Of a DNA stretch of 64,000 nucleotides, positions 23,999 to 35,599 are shown piece after piece. Position numbers and translations under genes: made by a program. This stretch comes from Symsagittifera roscoffensis (lineage: Eukaryota > Xenacoelomorpha > Acoela > Convolutidae): NCBI RefSeq assembly GCF_963678635.1, contig NC_087064.1, forward strand, positions 70,987,465 through 71,051,464. Direction: 5' to 3'. The notes under the pieces were generated by a model. The model searched no databases and had not been told where the DNA came from. It was given only the letters and a program-made list of their open reading frames with translations. Every line of letters starts with the position of its first letter. Position 1 is the first letter of the stretch.

Positions 23999-26538
23999 AT
24001 GAGAGAACGTACAACGATATTAAATACTTCAATAGAATAAGAGTTCTTAACCCCTGGATCAAAACATCCAACAATTTTCTTCACAAATCAAAAATCAAAA
24101 TCTTTTCTACCTAAACAAACATCAAATCCAAACCATATATTTCATAGATTTCAACTTATTCTAATGAAATTTGCAAACTTACATACAATTTGGATAGCAG
24201 GCAAAAACTTTGCCTTACCAGAAACACTTAATCAAAACACACCACCTGAACTGGTAACGCGAAAAACAACTATAGAAATACCACAAAATATAAAATTATT
24301 CCTTGCAAAAACGAAAGATTACCACGATTAGAATGTAAATACGCATTAAAAACTGACTCTGACACTACGCAAATAAACATCTTAGAACATTTCCCATTAT
24401 ATCATGATTATCAAAATAACCACTTTGAAGTTTGTTTTTGGGGAAAAATACATTTAAGCCAATACCATACTAATCATGGATAAAAAACAAAACACAACAA
24501 AAAAACATCTCAGCAAAAACCACACCGAAATAACTTATTCCCATTAATAGAAAATTAAAACTTAACAGAAGCCCTTACTTTGCCAGCCTCCCCCATGACC
24601 CCCAATTTAAACAAAAGAATACTATAAATAAGATATTTGATCTGAAAGACACCCTGGATAAATCTTCCCTGTCATCAGACAACTTACGTTTTGGCACAAA
24701 TATAAAACAAATCCAGTAAAAGCTGAAATCACAATCCTAGGAAAAAAAACCTTACTTCGGTATTTCTGAAAGTTTGATCATAAGACGCTAAAGGAAAGTA
24801 ATGATCTCTTAGAAAATCACACTCCTGAAGCAAAAGTATCCTGTCTCCCATTGAGCCTAACTTTAATTGCATTTCAATTTTCACATTCCTTCGTACAAAA
24901 AGACAAGCAGGTACAGAAAAATCATGTTTAAATTTCACTCAAAATTTTAATTTTCAAATGCACCAATTTGGACAAAAGTATTATTGAATGATTGCACAAC
25001 ATGTCAATTAAATAAGCCTTTTACACATCAAAAACAATTTTCGGAAAAACAAAACAAATTGACACCAAAGGTTATATATCACCCTTCGAAGAAACAAATT
25101 TGTATATAATGGTATTATTTGATTCATTTACGCATTATGTAACACTCAATGCTGTACATCATTGTAATGCTTATTATGCTTGCGCAAAAATTTAGCAACA
25201 CTGGATAGCAAAGCTTAGACTACCAGAAACCCGTGTTACAGACAATGGAATATAATTTCTGAAAAAATTATTTTTTTAGGTCACCTCTATAATATCAGAC
25301 ATAAACCTAGAACATCCCGTGAGCCATGGATAAATGGTTTAGTAGAAGTCTTGAACTGTTCATTACAAGAATATCTCCGATGTGTTATAAACGGAGATGA
25401 TAAAAATTGACAGAATAGTCAATAGACGTAAGGTTATTCCCATTAGCGTATAATTTCCGGTTAACAGCAATTCTTGGACTATCACCAAATCAACTGGTTT
25501 TTAACCAAAAACGACGTAAGCCAATGATGTTCACCCAAAGTTCCTCAAAAAACGCACAAGTTTACTGTCAACCCAGCAAAGATTCAATTTGTTATAATCA
25601 ACCACATCAAACTCATGACGAAGATCATTTTCACTATCCACAAATCCTAGGAATAGGCCCTGGAATCCATACAGGATGGTTTTTCAACCGAGCTAAGAAA
25701 CATAAGGAAAATTATCAAAAAATTGCGAAGAAATTGAAACAAAGACAAAACATTAAACCTCAATTAAATTCATGTTTTACACCAGCCTTAAACCTAAAAC
25801 TAAAAACATTTGCTTCATTCCCAACTTTTATTACTCAGAAAGAAATTCCGAAAAAGCTATAATTTATCCGAAAAAGATTATTTCAAGTAATCGAACAACC
25901 TACAGAGGCTACATACAAACTTATTGATCACAATAAAAAAGAAATTAAAAGCAGAGAAAATCTTTTACCATACTACACGAAGGAAAACGACCTGCGTGAG
26001 TTAACACATTTATTCTCATTCACAGGACTATATGTTGTTGACAACACCACAAAAAATAACATAAATAAACAACAACAACTCTAATTATCTGCCCCAATCA
26101 TCAAATGTATCTGCACAAGATATAACAGACAAGCCCCAAAAACAAATAAGTCAGAAACAAAGACTTAACCATAAGCTACAAGAACAAATCCTCATTCCTG
26201 AAATCAAAGAAAACGCACAACAACGTCAATCATCTCCTCTAAGAAGTCAATCAATGAAAGATTAAAAAACCTTTATTCCGCAATCTAAAATACTAAAGAA
26301 AACAGAACTTCAGAAATCTCCATATTTAAATAAACAACACTGAAAAAAAAAATTTTAGGTTGTGCCTTCAAGTAATTAGTTATTACATTATTCATTCTTT
26401 TCGTGTAAACTAGTACAAAATCAACCAATCAAACTGATTAGAAGCCATCGTATTTCTCTCTAAATACCACCACTATTATCAGCCGACATAGCTCCAACTT
26501 GAACTGGATCTGAAACTCTAACTTGAAGAACTCTAAGT
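23999..26538 (+). repeat. Element B tandem duplication, unit 2
   Basis: Near-identical to 21458-23998. The two 112-codon frames at 22983 and 25524 and the antisense frames at 22189 and 24729 differ by only a few residues. Both units share the same stops and frame breaks, so the duplication happened after the element had decayed. It ends where CTCTAAGTAAAAAAAA departs from the unit-1 junction. Confidence 0.85.
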
Positions 26539-26892
26539 AAAAAAAAGCACTACCCTTCTAGTTGACCTTTTAAACAAATATCATATGAAAGTTGCAACCC
26601 TCTTCTATCAATCAGCACAAAAATCAACAATATTGTCTCAACTTAAGCCCCGTAATACCCCAAAAGAAAAAACTATGATTTAGCCGAAAGACAAAGATCG
26701 ACATGATCACCAAGCCTAAAGCGTTTTACCCCACAAATTCCCTTCATTATCATATAAAAAAAAACAAAACTTCCTTTCATCAAAAACTCCTCATATCTAA
26801 CCCATATGTTAAAAATCAATGAACAATTCGATCAGACTGGCTTCAACTCCTAAAAAAGTAAAAACACTGCGTGAAAGCAAATCACTTTTCAA

Positions 26893-27270
26893 ATGCTTCT
26901 ATCAAATTCAGTTCAACACATAGAATTGTTCATTTCAACTTTTCTCTCAATTTTTTCAACGCTTTTTCAACTTTGCTTTTTTCTCATAACCGACTCACTA
27001 GAACATACCATTTTTTTGTGATTTTTTGCAGTCAATTCTTTCTTTTCTGTTCTCTGATACATATCTACCTTTCTCTCTCCAAAAATATTGACCTCCTAAT
27101 CAGGTACAAGCTTGATGTTTCAAGAACGCTACGAAGTTTACTAAGTAGAAATGATATTCTTAATTATTTCGTAATTTCTCTAACCTTTCTGATTTCTTTA
27201 ATTTTAATAGTTCTTAAATACATAAAAAGCAAAACAAACCTATGCCTTAGCAACAATCTTGATAGCTAAT
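26893..27270 (+). pseudogene. Element B small membrane-ORF remnant
   Basis: Starts ATG and encodes a hydrophobic Phe/Leu/Ile-rich chain (LFISTFLSIFSTLFQLCFFL) before the first stop, then continues in broken frames to a sequence matching the C-terminal EEYYNK-like end of the element A protein. Same position relative to integrase and ORFX as in A. Confidence 0.6.
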
Positions 27271-27399
27271 TTTGCAGAAGAATACTATAAAGAACATATA
27301 ATTAAATAATTAAAACAAATATATAATACATAGGAAACAGATTTATTTCAAAATTACTAAGTCACACCCCATCAAAGAATCCCCACCAACCACTGCATC

Positions 27400-28510
27400 C
27401 TAAGACCCCCGACCACACCAACACCTAGCCAAACAAACCAGCCCCAATCATCTACACGTATTTCGTTTGTAGAAAACCTGTAAGCATTTTAATAAGGACA
27501 CGCATCACGATCCGAACTATCAATACCAGCTATTCGTCAAGCACCCCTATAACTGAACCACAATACGAACAACTTATAACATCTACCCGTCACTTCAACA
27601 AGACCATAACAGAACGGAACAGCCGAGCCAAAGCCATAAGAGAACAACTACAATAGATAGACAAATTAATCACCCCAACGAAACCGAAACCTTATAACTC
27701 CGAAGTTCACTTTAGCGTACCCTCATCACCATCATTGACCCCTTAGATCTTTCTAGTAACACAATACAAAGCACCTCTCCATAATTTCAAACGATTTCCT
27801 AACAAAATACCCCAAATCTTCCATCCGATTATAAAGGTTCAACACCAACTTCTGAACAAGTTCATGAAAATCCCTTCAATACCTCTCATTCATCGCAAAG
27901 ACTTCCACATTGGGTGACACAAACCAAGATGAACCAAACTTGGTAAATGATCTCACAGACATTTCATCAGACACCTTTTTATCATTTCGGGAAACTCTCT
28001 CACTTTCAGCAACGCCTTCAGTCACAAGTCAAACACCATCAACTAACTTTCCAACAAATTTTCGAGTCAACTACAACGATTCGAGTCAACTGGACTAATG
28101 ATATCATGAATTTCAAAGTACCATTATACCCTTACGCTTGGTTGGAACTCTTTTGTAGCACGGCCAAACTTTTTTGGCCAGCACCTCGATAGTAATCGAC
28201 TACATAATTAGGCACCGAACAGACTACAAATTAGACACGATATTCACAAGGACATACAAGAACAAGCATAATATCCAAATCCTTTCCAAACATAACTTAA
28301 CCCTTGTATTCTAAAAAACCATAAAATTAAAAATTTAGTACATCATCTACTACCACTATCTTCACCAAATTTATAGGCTCAATCTTTGCTTCCTCCATTT
28401 ATCAAAACAGAACTTATCTACAATTATGATAGATATACAAAAAAGAAAATGGGCTCTATAACCTTCTTTAATCCCTTATCAGGATTATCATACACATGCA
28501 TCTTTTAATA
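27400..28510 (+). pseudogene. Element B ORFX remnant
   Basis: Fragmentary match to the Pro/Ser/Thr-rich ORFX. Shared pieces are the EPNLVNDLTDIS block near 27930 (A: EPNLINDPIDIS), the SLPP-type segment near 28390, and the C-terminal NPLSGLSYTCIF near 28470-28508. Stops and indels throughout. Confidence 0.65.
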
Positions 28511-30960
28511 TTTTTTCTAATCAGAACCATTTTCTTTCTTGTTTTTTTTTAAACCCATACCTCATCAAAACCCTTCCCCCGAAGAGGACCACAAGAACTC
28601 CTTGTTACAATTTATGATTGTGAAGAAAATCAAGAAAAAATTGTTACATAAATATGCAATTAATCAATTAAACAAAACGGTTCTTAACCACGAGAAACTG
28701 AATCAACATCTATAGTAGCTATTCTTTATTCAAAAGCACAAGCTACAGTTCTAACAAGCTATAAGTTCACAGGAAACTTCTCAGAAAGAAAATACATTGT
28801 GCACAAGATTCAAACAGCAATAAAATAGACTCGATCATGAATCGTTTCATCAAAAAATTTTCCAAAAACTTTACATCTTAACTCTGAAACGATTCTACAC
28901 AGTCACAAATAAACTCACAAACTGCAAAATCGTATTTTTTTGAGTCTTCCCAGACTCTGCAAACCAAGCACAACTTGAACGACATCAAGGTCATTTGAAT
29001 TAGATGATAAATTCCCGTATCACGGCGCACTCGGACGTTTAACCTATGATTTACTTGATGAAACTGGATACCACACATCAGAATCAATAACCCATCAAAT
29101 CTTAAAGCCAACAAATAATGTTTCTTAATTTGAAAAAGCAATTAGAAAAAGTACAACTAACACGAGATTTGAAAGACGATACCATTTTGTATCATCAAGG
29201 TTTACGCTTACCTTGTAAAAATGACCAAGGATATCGCGACTCCACTACAAAAACACAGGCAACCATAGTTTGGTTCCCTGACGACACGTGTACCACAATT
29301 CATGTCGCTAAAATACTCGAAAGAAAGATAAATATTCAACAAATTACTTTCAAGAGTCTTTACCTTTCAATGAAATCAACCCTAAGCGAATTAGATCAAA
29401 CCCACAGAAGTATAAAAATAAAGTTGGAATATAGGTGAAAATAAATTAAAACGCTTTCAATTTACCACGGAAGTAGCAGGAAATTATCCCAAAGCAATTT
29501 TCAAAACACAATATTCGGAAATTCTTGTCGGTTACGACATAAGTTTTGCCATGAAAACAGGCAAATTAATTATTGACCCAGCACATCCATACCAAAAACG
29601 TGCAGACAAAAAGTCCTCCATTCCGGTAACGTTTTACAAAAATACAGGAAATAATGGCGAAAAATTTCACCCAGAAAATAAAGATAATACACGATTACAA
29701 GAAATTTCACTAATGAACAGAACCTATTTTGGTGCAATCTTCTACGATATACATCTTGAGATAAAATCAGATTATACAGTGAGTAGAATTTTTCAAGAAA
29801 TGTCACTCTCCGAATTACAAACACTTCATAACTTATGTGAATTCGAAAGAGCACAAATACTACAATGGCTTGCATTAGCAGTACTTAAAATAACTTATGT
29901 GGGACACCTATTATCGAATTACCGCTCTAAGTTGTTCATTGACCATGAAGGAAAATTTCTTTGGTATTAAGCATGAACTAGAAAAGTTTCAACCCTTTAT
30001 GTTTTTGAAGACAACGAATCAATAAATACCTTTTTTTTCTAGATACACTATCACGACGCACATATTTTTGGGATACAGAAGCGCCATCCAAAGTAGTACA
30101 GCTTAATCCAAACGAAGAGAAATGTTATCTTCTCACCCCATATCCTACACTAATGTCATATTTAAAGAAAAACTCACCCGAGACCATACGCGCATTTGCT
30201 CGTAACCCAAATATAGATCTACAGCTAATAAAATTTTATTGGTTTTACTGAATTCGACATAAATATCACATTCCAACACAATAATTTCAGTAACTCTTCA
30301 CTAAAATGGATACAAAACAAAGACAGTCAATTGATCAAAATTTACGAAAGCTAACAGAAACAGCAAGCTCAGATATTTTGAAACAAGACTATAGCGGAAA
30401 CATTAAAGATATTAAAGTCTATATATATCTAAACAAAGAAAAAACTGTCCACAAGATACTTCAACAATTAACTTTTTTGAAAGACTACTCGCTTTTCTGG
30501 GGTGGCACTTCTAAATACTAGAAAAATTGACTACTTATACCAAAATTTTTTTGTATTGCAATTTTACTTTCACTACTAAAAATAATCTATAACACATGTG
30601 CATTACATACACAAATCAATAGACAAGCAAGCCTAGCACGCATTTTATTTGTAGGTTTCTTTGAAATAATTTTCAGCTCAATTAACAAAATTGTCCTTGA
30701 CGCTCAGATTAGCGAATATAACAAAAAGCTTATTACAAAATGACATTCCACAGGACAATACAATTTCAACACCCACAGCACTGCCACCTTTATACAGTCT
30801 ACATGATAATCACCCTCTGTCTTTCGTTCCACAAAATTATATGAACACACTGGCAACCACTGAACATACCTCTCATGGTAGTAATTTCCCATGCAGTCCA
30901 GTATACGATATAACACTCCACCAACCAAAGATCGACGACACATAACTAATAGTAGTACAA
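28503..30960 (+). pseudogene. Element B env-like remnant
   Basis: Longest surviving pieces are at 29118-29438 and 29551-29970, aligning with the extracellular part of the element A env, and 30306-30521 with its membrane-proximal part. The membrane-segment coding block near 30560-30720 and the C-terminal tail are still recognisable. Multiple stops and frameshifts make it non-functional. Confidence 0.75.
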
Positions 30961-31007
30961 CCACGCAAAAAAATTTCGCTCTCAGAACAATCATCTTTTC
31001 AGCCCAC

Positions 31008-31640
31008 GATGAGCCGACTGATTGGATCCTTCAATCGTTCCATTTCCTATCCATCAAACCTCCAAGGCCACTCAACCCGCATTTAACTCTCAGACCTCAC
31101 CTTTTCATCCCTACCCAGTTTTTCTTCTAACTCACCACACATGGACCCAGACGATAAAACCCAAGAACTTTTAACGCCATATCTAACTTTAATAATTTTG
31201 ATATAGTAACACCTGACAAATTCCTTGACTCCTAACCTAGCCCTACAAACTTTTCCCAACCACCTTTCCAAGCCCTTGTTTCCCAGCTTCCCAATGAAAC
31301 CTCTCCCTCCCCCTGACGCTACCCGTATCCTTTCCCCAATGTCAAGTAATCAACCGGACGCACCTAGCCCAACAATCGACAATCAACTTGAGCACGAACT
31401 GGATAGTTTTTAACTCAACAACAACACCTTCATGACACAAATAACGGATTAACAAGCCACTCAGACTCAACATCCGAACCCCAGTTTATTCAGTTCATAT
31501 TGCACCCACAAGCGAACAAAGAGTTTTTCAACGAAAGCATTTTAACACTACACCTCAATTCCTCATTTGTCGTCCACAACTTACAAGTTTCCCTAACATA
31601 CAAACTATACAAAAAACAATGACAACCAACTCAACTTATT
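31008..31640 (+). pseudogene. Element B ORFY remnant (truncated)
   Basis: Begins AGCCCACGATGAGCCGACTG, matching the env/ORFY ATGA overlap of element A (AGCCCACGATGAGCCGACAA), followed by the Pro/Ser-rich N-terminal coding region in broken frames. The globular C-terminal two thirds and the 3' untranslated region are deleted up to the LTR. Confidence 0.65.
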
Positions 31641-31704
31641 CGTTGATGTAAATGTGCTAGATCCCACACTCTCCTGGATCACCTACTACAAGTTTTTTTT
31701 AGCC

Positions 31705-31997
31705 CACTGGAGAATTATTTGTTGTGCTGAAACTATTCGTAGTTTCAGAAGCAGAACAGCTTGAATATAACTTAGAATATAATTGTTCTCCTTTGGAACA
31801 GTTCCAGATTTCTAACCCGAAAATACCAGTATGCACTAGATCTATTGAGAACAGGAGATATAAGAGTAAGATTAAGAATGGTATTAGACTAAGAAGTTGC
31901 ACGAATCTATCCGGCCAAAAATACGATAGCGTGACGAACAGACGATATACCTTATCTGAAATTACTCTATGGGTAAGGCACCCAAAGCTTAAACTCA
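31705..31997 (+). repeat. Element B 3' LTR (5'-truncated)
   Basis: Retains the hairpin (31724-31750), CTTGAATATAACTTAGAATA, ATTAGACTAAGAAGTTGCACG, AATCTATCCGGCC, GATAGCGTGACGAACAGACG and the end AAACTCA. The first 100 bp or so of the LTR are not recognisable. Confidence 0.8.
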
Positions 31998-32001
31998 CTA
32001 T

Positions 32002-33473
32002 AAACGAGTAAGCGAGACTCAATTCGTCCTTGAAATTGTTTCAATTTACCTCAAGAAAGCTTATATGCCTTGATTGATTTGTTAAATGGAGCGCAAAATG
32101 CATCACTTTGTACTTAATATGGCGTTTGGGGGATGCTTTCACAAAAAAATCTCATTTTTTTGAAAAAGATTTTAATTTTATTTTATTACATTTAAATTTG
32201 TTATGTTATTACTGCTCCATAGACCTTAAAAGGCGGTCGGAACATTCAGGGCTTCGCCCTGATATGAGCAGTCTTGTTTATTTAGCTATGAGTTACGGTA
32301 ACCGAAAATACTATGATCATTTCACAATCGAATTCTCGATTTATTGAAAAGCAAAAACTACTAGGTCACGTTGAAGAAATTCTATCAGATTATTCAGCTT
32401 TCTCGGAAAAGAGCAGTTAAATCGTTCAAAGCGGAAAGCTTTGAAGAAAATAGAAACAAGAAAAAAACTCGAAAACTAAAATAAGAAAAATTGAATCTTG
32501 TATGTTCCAAATGACGTTCTTGGCTCAAAGTTTTTTTTCAATTCGGCAGCAGAATTAATGCAAATTCGGAAGGAAAGCAATATTAGTGAAATTTATACCA
32601 GTAAATATTCTAAAGTGTTTAAGGGAAAGAAATTATTGAAAAGGGAATCAGTTTTTTTCTGCCGTAGTGTCAGTAGCATCTTTTTTCAAGAAACCGAACA
32701 CCCAATCTTTGAGTTTTCTGAGAATAACTTGCAAGTGTTTGATCAGAATAATGGACAAGATTGTATTGGTTAAGCTGAATAAGCGCATCCACATATTTAA
32801 GAAAACGTACGCAGTCTGGGTTCTCAGGCGTCGCTTTACTCCTGGAACTGCTTCTGGTATCACCCGAAATCTAAATACTAAAACAAGAGACCTTTTATAG
32901 TGATTATCCTCGTCTTATATAGGTTAGTTGTCGATTATAAATTGTTTTTTTTTGTCGAATCTCTCTTCGTCTACACCAATCATCCCCCCACCCCCCCCCC
33001 CCCCCCCTCCCCGCCGTTTGGTTTCTACCAATGAATTCCCCTCCCTCAATTTAAGGGTTTGTATTTTTTGTACCTGTTAACGAAACTCATCCAACTTTTG
33101 CAAAAGGGGTATCGTAAACCAGATCCGATTATTAATTGACGGTTCTTCTTCCATTTCGAAATATTTGCTTTCTAAAACTAAACTATGCTTTTCCGCTGAG
33201 TTTTGTTCCATCTTTAGTACAAAAACCGAAATGTTCAACAAGACAATCCAGTTCTTTAAAAAAGTAACTTATCTCTTAAATGATGAGCTGGTTCTTTCTC
33301 AAAATTAGTTGAAATGGTATTGGCTTTGGTCGAACTTGGTCACAATAAAATCAATAACGGTCGAAAAAGTTGAAAAGAAAATAGCATAGTAGAACTTGGT
33401 CGATTCATATCTATTTTGGTCACACTTTTCAAATAATAGGGTTAATGATTAATTCGTCTTCGAGTGCTAAATA
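32002..33473. other. Spacer between elements B and A
   Basis: Non-coding AT-rich DNA with a hairpin-repeat copy (32213-32280) and a C17 run (32991-33007). The overlapping open frames at 32498-32900 on both strands show no family features. No other element ends are visible. Confidence 0.5.
32213..32280 (-). repeat. Conserved short hairpin repeat, copy 4
   Basis: On the minus strand: ACAAGACTGCTCATATCAGG, then GCGAAGCCCTGAATGTTCCG, then ACCGCCTTTTAAGGTCTATG. The stem TCAGGGC-gaa-GCCCTGA is perfect, and CCTT-TT-AAGG forms a second small stem. This is the best-preserved copy. Confidence 0.6.
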
Positions 33474-33592
33474 CAACTGGAACCTGATCTAAACTACATT
33501 TTATGATTGGATAAATTAGATATTTTACCACTGTAAAGTATTTAATATTAACCAATCATGATCCATCTAACTAACAACCCACTTATTTGTAA

Positions 33593-33620
33593 GTGCTGAA
33601 ATTACTTGTAATTTCAGCAC
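33593..33620 (+). promoter_or_regulatory. LTR hairpin (13-bp perfect stem, 2-nt loop)
   Basis: GTGCTGAAATTAC-tt-GTAATTTCAGCAC. The same hairpin is in the 3' LTR (52311-52338) and the solo LTR (14426-14453). In element B the arms have changed, but pairing is largely kept. It precedes AATAAA by about 60 nt, so in the transcript it could lie near the R region. A TAR-like or polyadenylation role is inference only. Confidence 0.7.
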
Positions 33621-33680
33621 CAGAGAGATTTGAATTTAACTTAGAAATTAGTTGCCTCTCCGAGAGAACTTCAGCAGCCG

Positions 33681-33686
33681 CAATAA
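33681..33686 (+). promoter_or_regulatory. AATAAA polyadenylation signal in 5' LTR
   Basis: Canonical AATAAA at the same place in both LTRs (3' copy at 52400-52405). The 3' one would end the genomic transcript. Confidence 0.6.
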
Positions 33687-33893
33687 ACCAGTATACCCTA
33701 GATCTATTGAGCCTAGCAGAGACTAGTTAAACAACCTGAGACTAGATAGTATAAGAGTAAGTAAGATTAGGATCGGTATTAGACTAAGAAGTTGCACGAA
33801 TCTATCCGGCCGAAAATAAGATAGCGTGACGAGCAGACGGTGTACCCTATCCGAAATTACTCTATGAGTTAACCACATCGGACCTAACTCATC

Positions 33894-33916
33894 TGGTGCG
33901 ACCATAAGTCTCGAAC
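33894..33916 (+). promoter_or_regulatory. Element A primer-binding site (primer unidentified)
   Basis: TGGTGCGACC starts two bases after the LTR, as expected for a tRNA 3'-CCA primer site. The following ATAAGTCTCGAAC includes a T-loop-like TTCGA on the complement, but the spacing is one base off the standard tRNA numbering. The tRNA was not identified. Element B shares TGGTGCGA. Confidence 0.65.
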
Positions 33917-35131
33917 AAGACCTTAATAGCTTAGAATTAACCAAAAATAGATTAGAATTTAGACAAAACATTTTCAAAATGTTATACGACGATAATTTAA
34001 TCGAAATGTCTCTACGACTCAATAGATCAGAGCCAATATTCCGAACGATAATAGAACTACCCGGAATTGGATGAAGAACTCGAACCAGAGACGACAAAGT
34101 AGAAACTTACCATATAGTTATATGATAGTACGGCAAAAGCCAACACAAACTTTTATATTTAGAATTTTATTAGCAATGAATTTAGATTTTCATTTACAAA
34201 CATGAAATCTTGAAGTCAATCTTCATGATCATTTCAGGCGCTAAACAAAATTATTAATATACAATAACGATTGATAAAAAGATCTCAGATCGTTTTCCTA
34301 ATTTCTGCAGTATTATATAAAACATGTTTGGAAAATATTTATTGAAAATCAAAACAAAAATTAGTAGCATGACAATAAATTGTTAGTAAACATAAAATCA
34401 TCAGTTGTCCCAGCTTCATCACCTAAACATAACAGCAATCATAAGCTCACTAATATCATTAAAACACTAAATCTTTTTTTAAACAATTTAAACCATTTTA
34501 AACTTAAATTCACTTAATTTTAAAATCAGATCATCAAGGTTTATCCTTGGATCTAAATTAATTTTTCTATTTCACTAAATTTAAAACTTGATCATCAAGG
34601 CCTATCCATGGATCAAAAAGAACAATTTTGTTCTCCCCCACCCACTTAGCAAGTGTCTAACGACCTCAAACGTCAATTCACTATCCAACCCTTTCAAAAA
34701 ACCTAAGACTAATAGAAGTTTTTGAACAAAACTAATCATTCAAATTAGGATAAACAGTGAAGAACTTCGGTTATTCATCCTTCACTTGAACCCTCCTCTT
34801 ACCAGACCCAGGATAAATCCTAGACTTAGTAAGTTTAAAATAGTATCTAACGAACTACTTGCGTTCTAATTATACCTGAACCTTGTGGATCGATTTACTA
34901 TTCTCCAACCCTTGAACACAATCACTACCCCTAAGTAAGATTAAGTAAGTTAACACCTTAGCTTATATTAGCCACGAGAAAGTAAAAAATTATTCTTCGG
35001 AATCGATATACTTTTCTCTCCAACCCTGATAAAATAGACCCAGGTTAAGCTAACCAAAAAATCGTAAGGACTAACAGTTTAAGAAAGTAGAAATTATCTA
35101 ACAACTTTTTGCATCCCTCATCCTAAACCTT
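33917..35131 (+). other. Element A 5' leader, non-coding
   Basis: About 1.2 kb between PBS and ORF1 without a credible gene. It holds twin hairpins (34529-34614) and a doubled GTAAG/GTAAGT motif near 34934-34950 (CTAAGTAAGATTAAGTAAGTT). The doubled motif is conserved in element B near 19240 and could be the splice donor for env-type subgenomic RNAs (inference). Confidence 0.55.
34529..34614 (+). promoter_or_regulatory. Twin hairpins in the leader
   Basis: GATCATCAAGG-tttat-CCTTGGATC at 34529-34553 and GATCATCAAGG-cctat-CCATGGATC at 34590-34614, 61 nt apart. Each can fold into a stem with GATC at the outer ends. Duplicated leader hairpins resemble retroviral packaging or dimerisation signals, but there is no direct evidence. 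Confidence 0.45.
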
Positions 35132-35599
35132 ATGTCATTTAAAAATCTAGGAAATAAACAAACAATTGTTTTACACAACTGTGAAATAGATAACAAAAAA
35201 TACGACCTTCTAATCACACCTCATACACAAACAGTTGGATATATTAGAACAAAACGACTAACAATAAAAAGAAAAATAATAAACAAACAAAGACAAATCA
35301 CACGAAAAAGATTTTCAAAAAATAGAAACGCATTTTCAGAATCAGAAGCCAGCAATTTAGACGAACTTTATAAATTAAAAGAATCTATTGATAAAAATTG
35401 CCCCATTCACGATCAATTATATTTTTCCGACTCAGAAACAACTTCAAATTCATCAAAAAGAGGAAAAAGAAGAATAAAAAAGCAATATAAACACAAACCA
35501 GTACACTTGTATAATTGGAATCAACCAATTAGACACATCGATAGTTACCTATTAACAGTCATTAAACAAAAAATTGAGCCAAACACACACTCCAAGTGA
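35132..35599 (+). CDS. Element A ORF1, basic protein, unknown function
   Basis: 155 codons from ATG to TGA. The protein is strongly basic with clusters such as KRLTIKRKIINKQRQITRKR near residues 50-69 and SKRGKRRIKKQYKHK near 109-123, plus an acidic/Ser patch between them. No membrane segment or signal peptide. The basic clusters could serve as nuclear localisation or RNA-binding segments (inference). It overlaps the next frame (gag) by 26 nt with a +1 relation, and gag has no early ATG, so ORF1 may be the N-terminal part of Gag joined by frameshifting, or a mutation may have split one frame. A remnant is present in element B, so it is a family feature. No known homologue is recognised. Confidence 0.7.
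   Translation: MSFKNLGNKQTIVLHNCEIDNKKYDLLITPHTQTVGYIRTKRLTIKRKIINKQRQITRKRFSKNRNAFSESEASNLDELYKLKESIDKNCPIHDQLYFSDSETTSNSSKRGKRRIKKQYKHKPVHLYNWNQPIRHIDSYLLTVIKQKIEPNTHSK

Larger units (their letters stand above)
18809..31997 (+). mobile_element. Element B: decayed LTR retroelement of the A family
   Basis: Bounded by diverged LTRs (TGAAACC... and ...AACTCA) and the 4-bp duplication CTAT at 18805-18808 and 31998-32001. Internal order follows element A: PBS-like site, ORF1 remnant, RT, RNase H, integrase, small membrane ORF, ORFX, env and ORFY remnants. Gag and protease are missing (a deletion joining ORF1 to pre-RT sequence near 19.9-20.1 kb), most of ORFY is missing, and a 2.54-kb RNase H-integrase block is tandemly duplicated. 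Nearly every frame is broken. Clearly non-functional. Confidence 0.85.
33478..33891 (+). repeat. Element A 5' LTR
   Basis: 414 bp, TG...CA. Contains the 28-nt hairpin at 33593-33620, an AATAAA polyadenylation signal at 33681-33686, and the conserved 3' block TCCGGCCGAAAATAAG and GATAGCGTGACGAGCAGACGG. It differs from the 3' LTR by a GTAA duplication near 33753 and about four substitutions. Confidence 0.93.

Noticed and set aside
32498-32900. Overlapping ORFs on both strands as a small gene
   Set aside because: No splice signals, no motif, and both strands are open by chance at this AT content.
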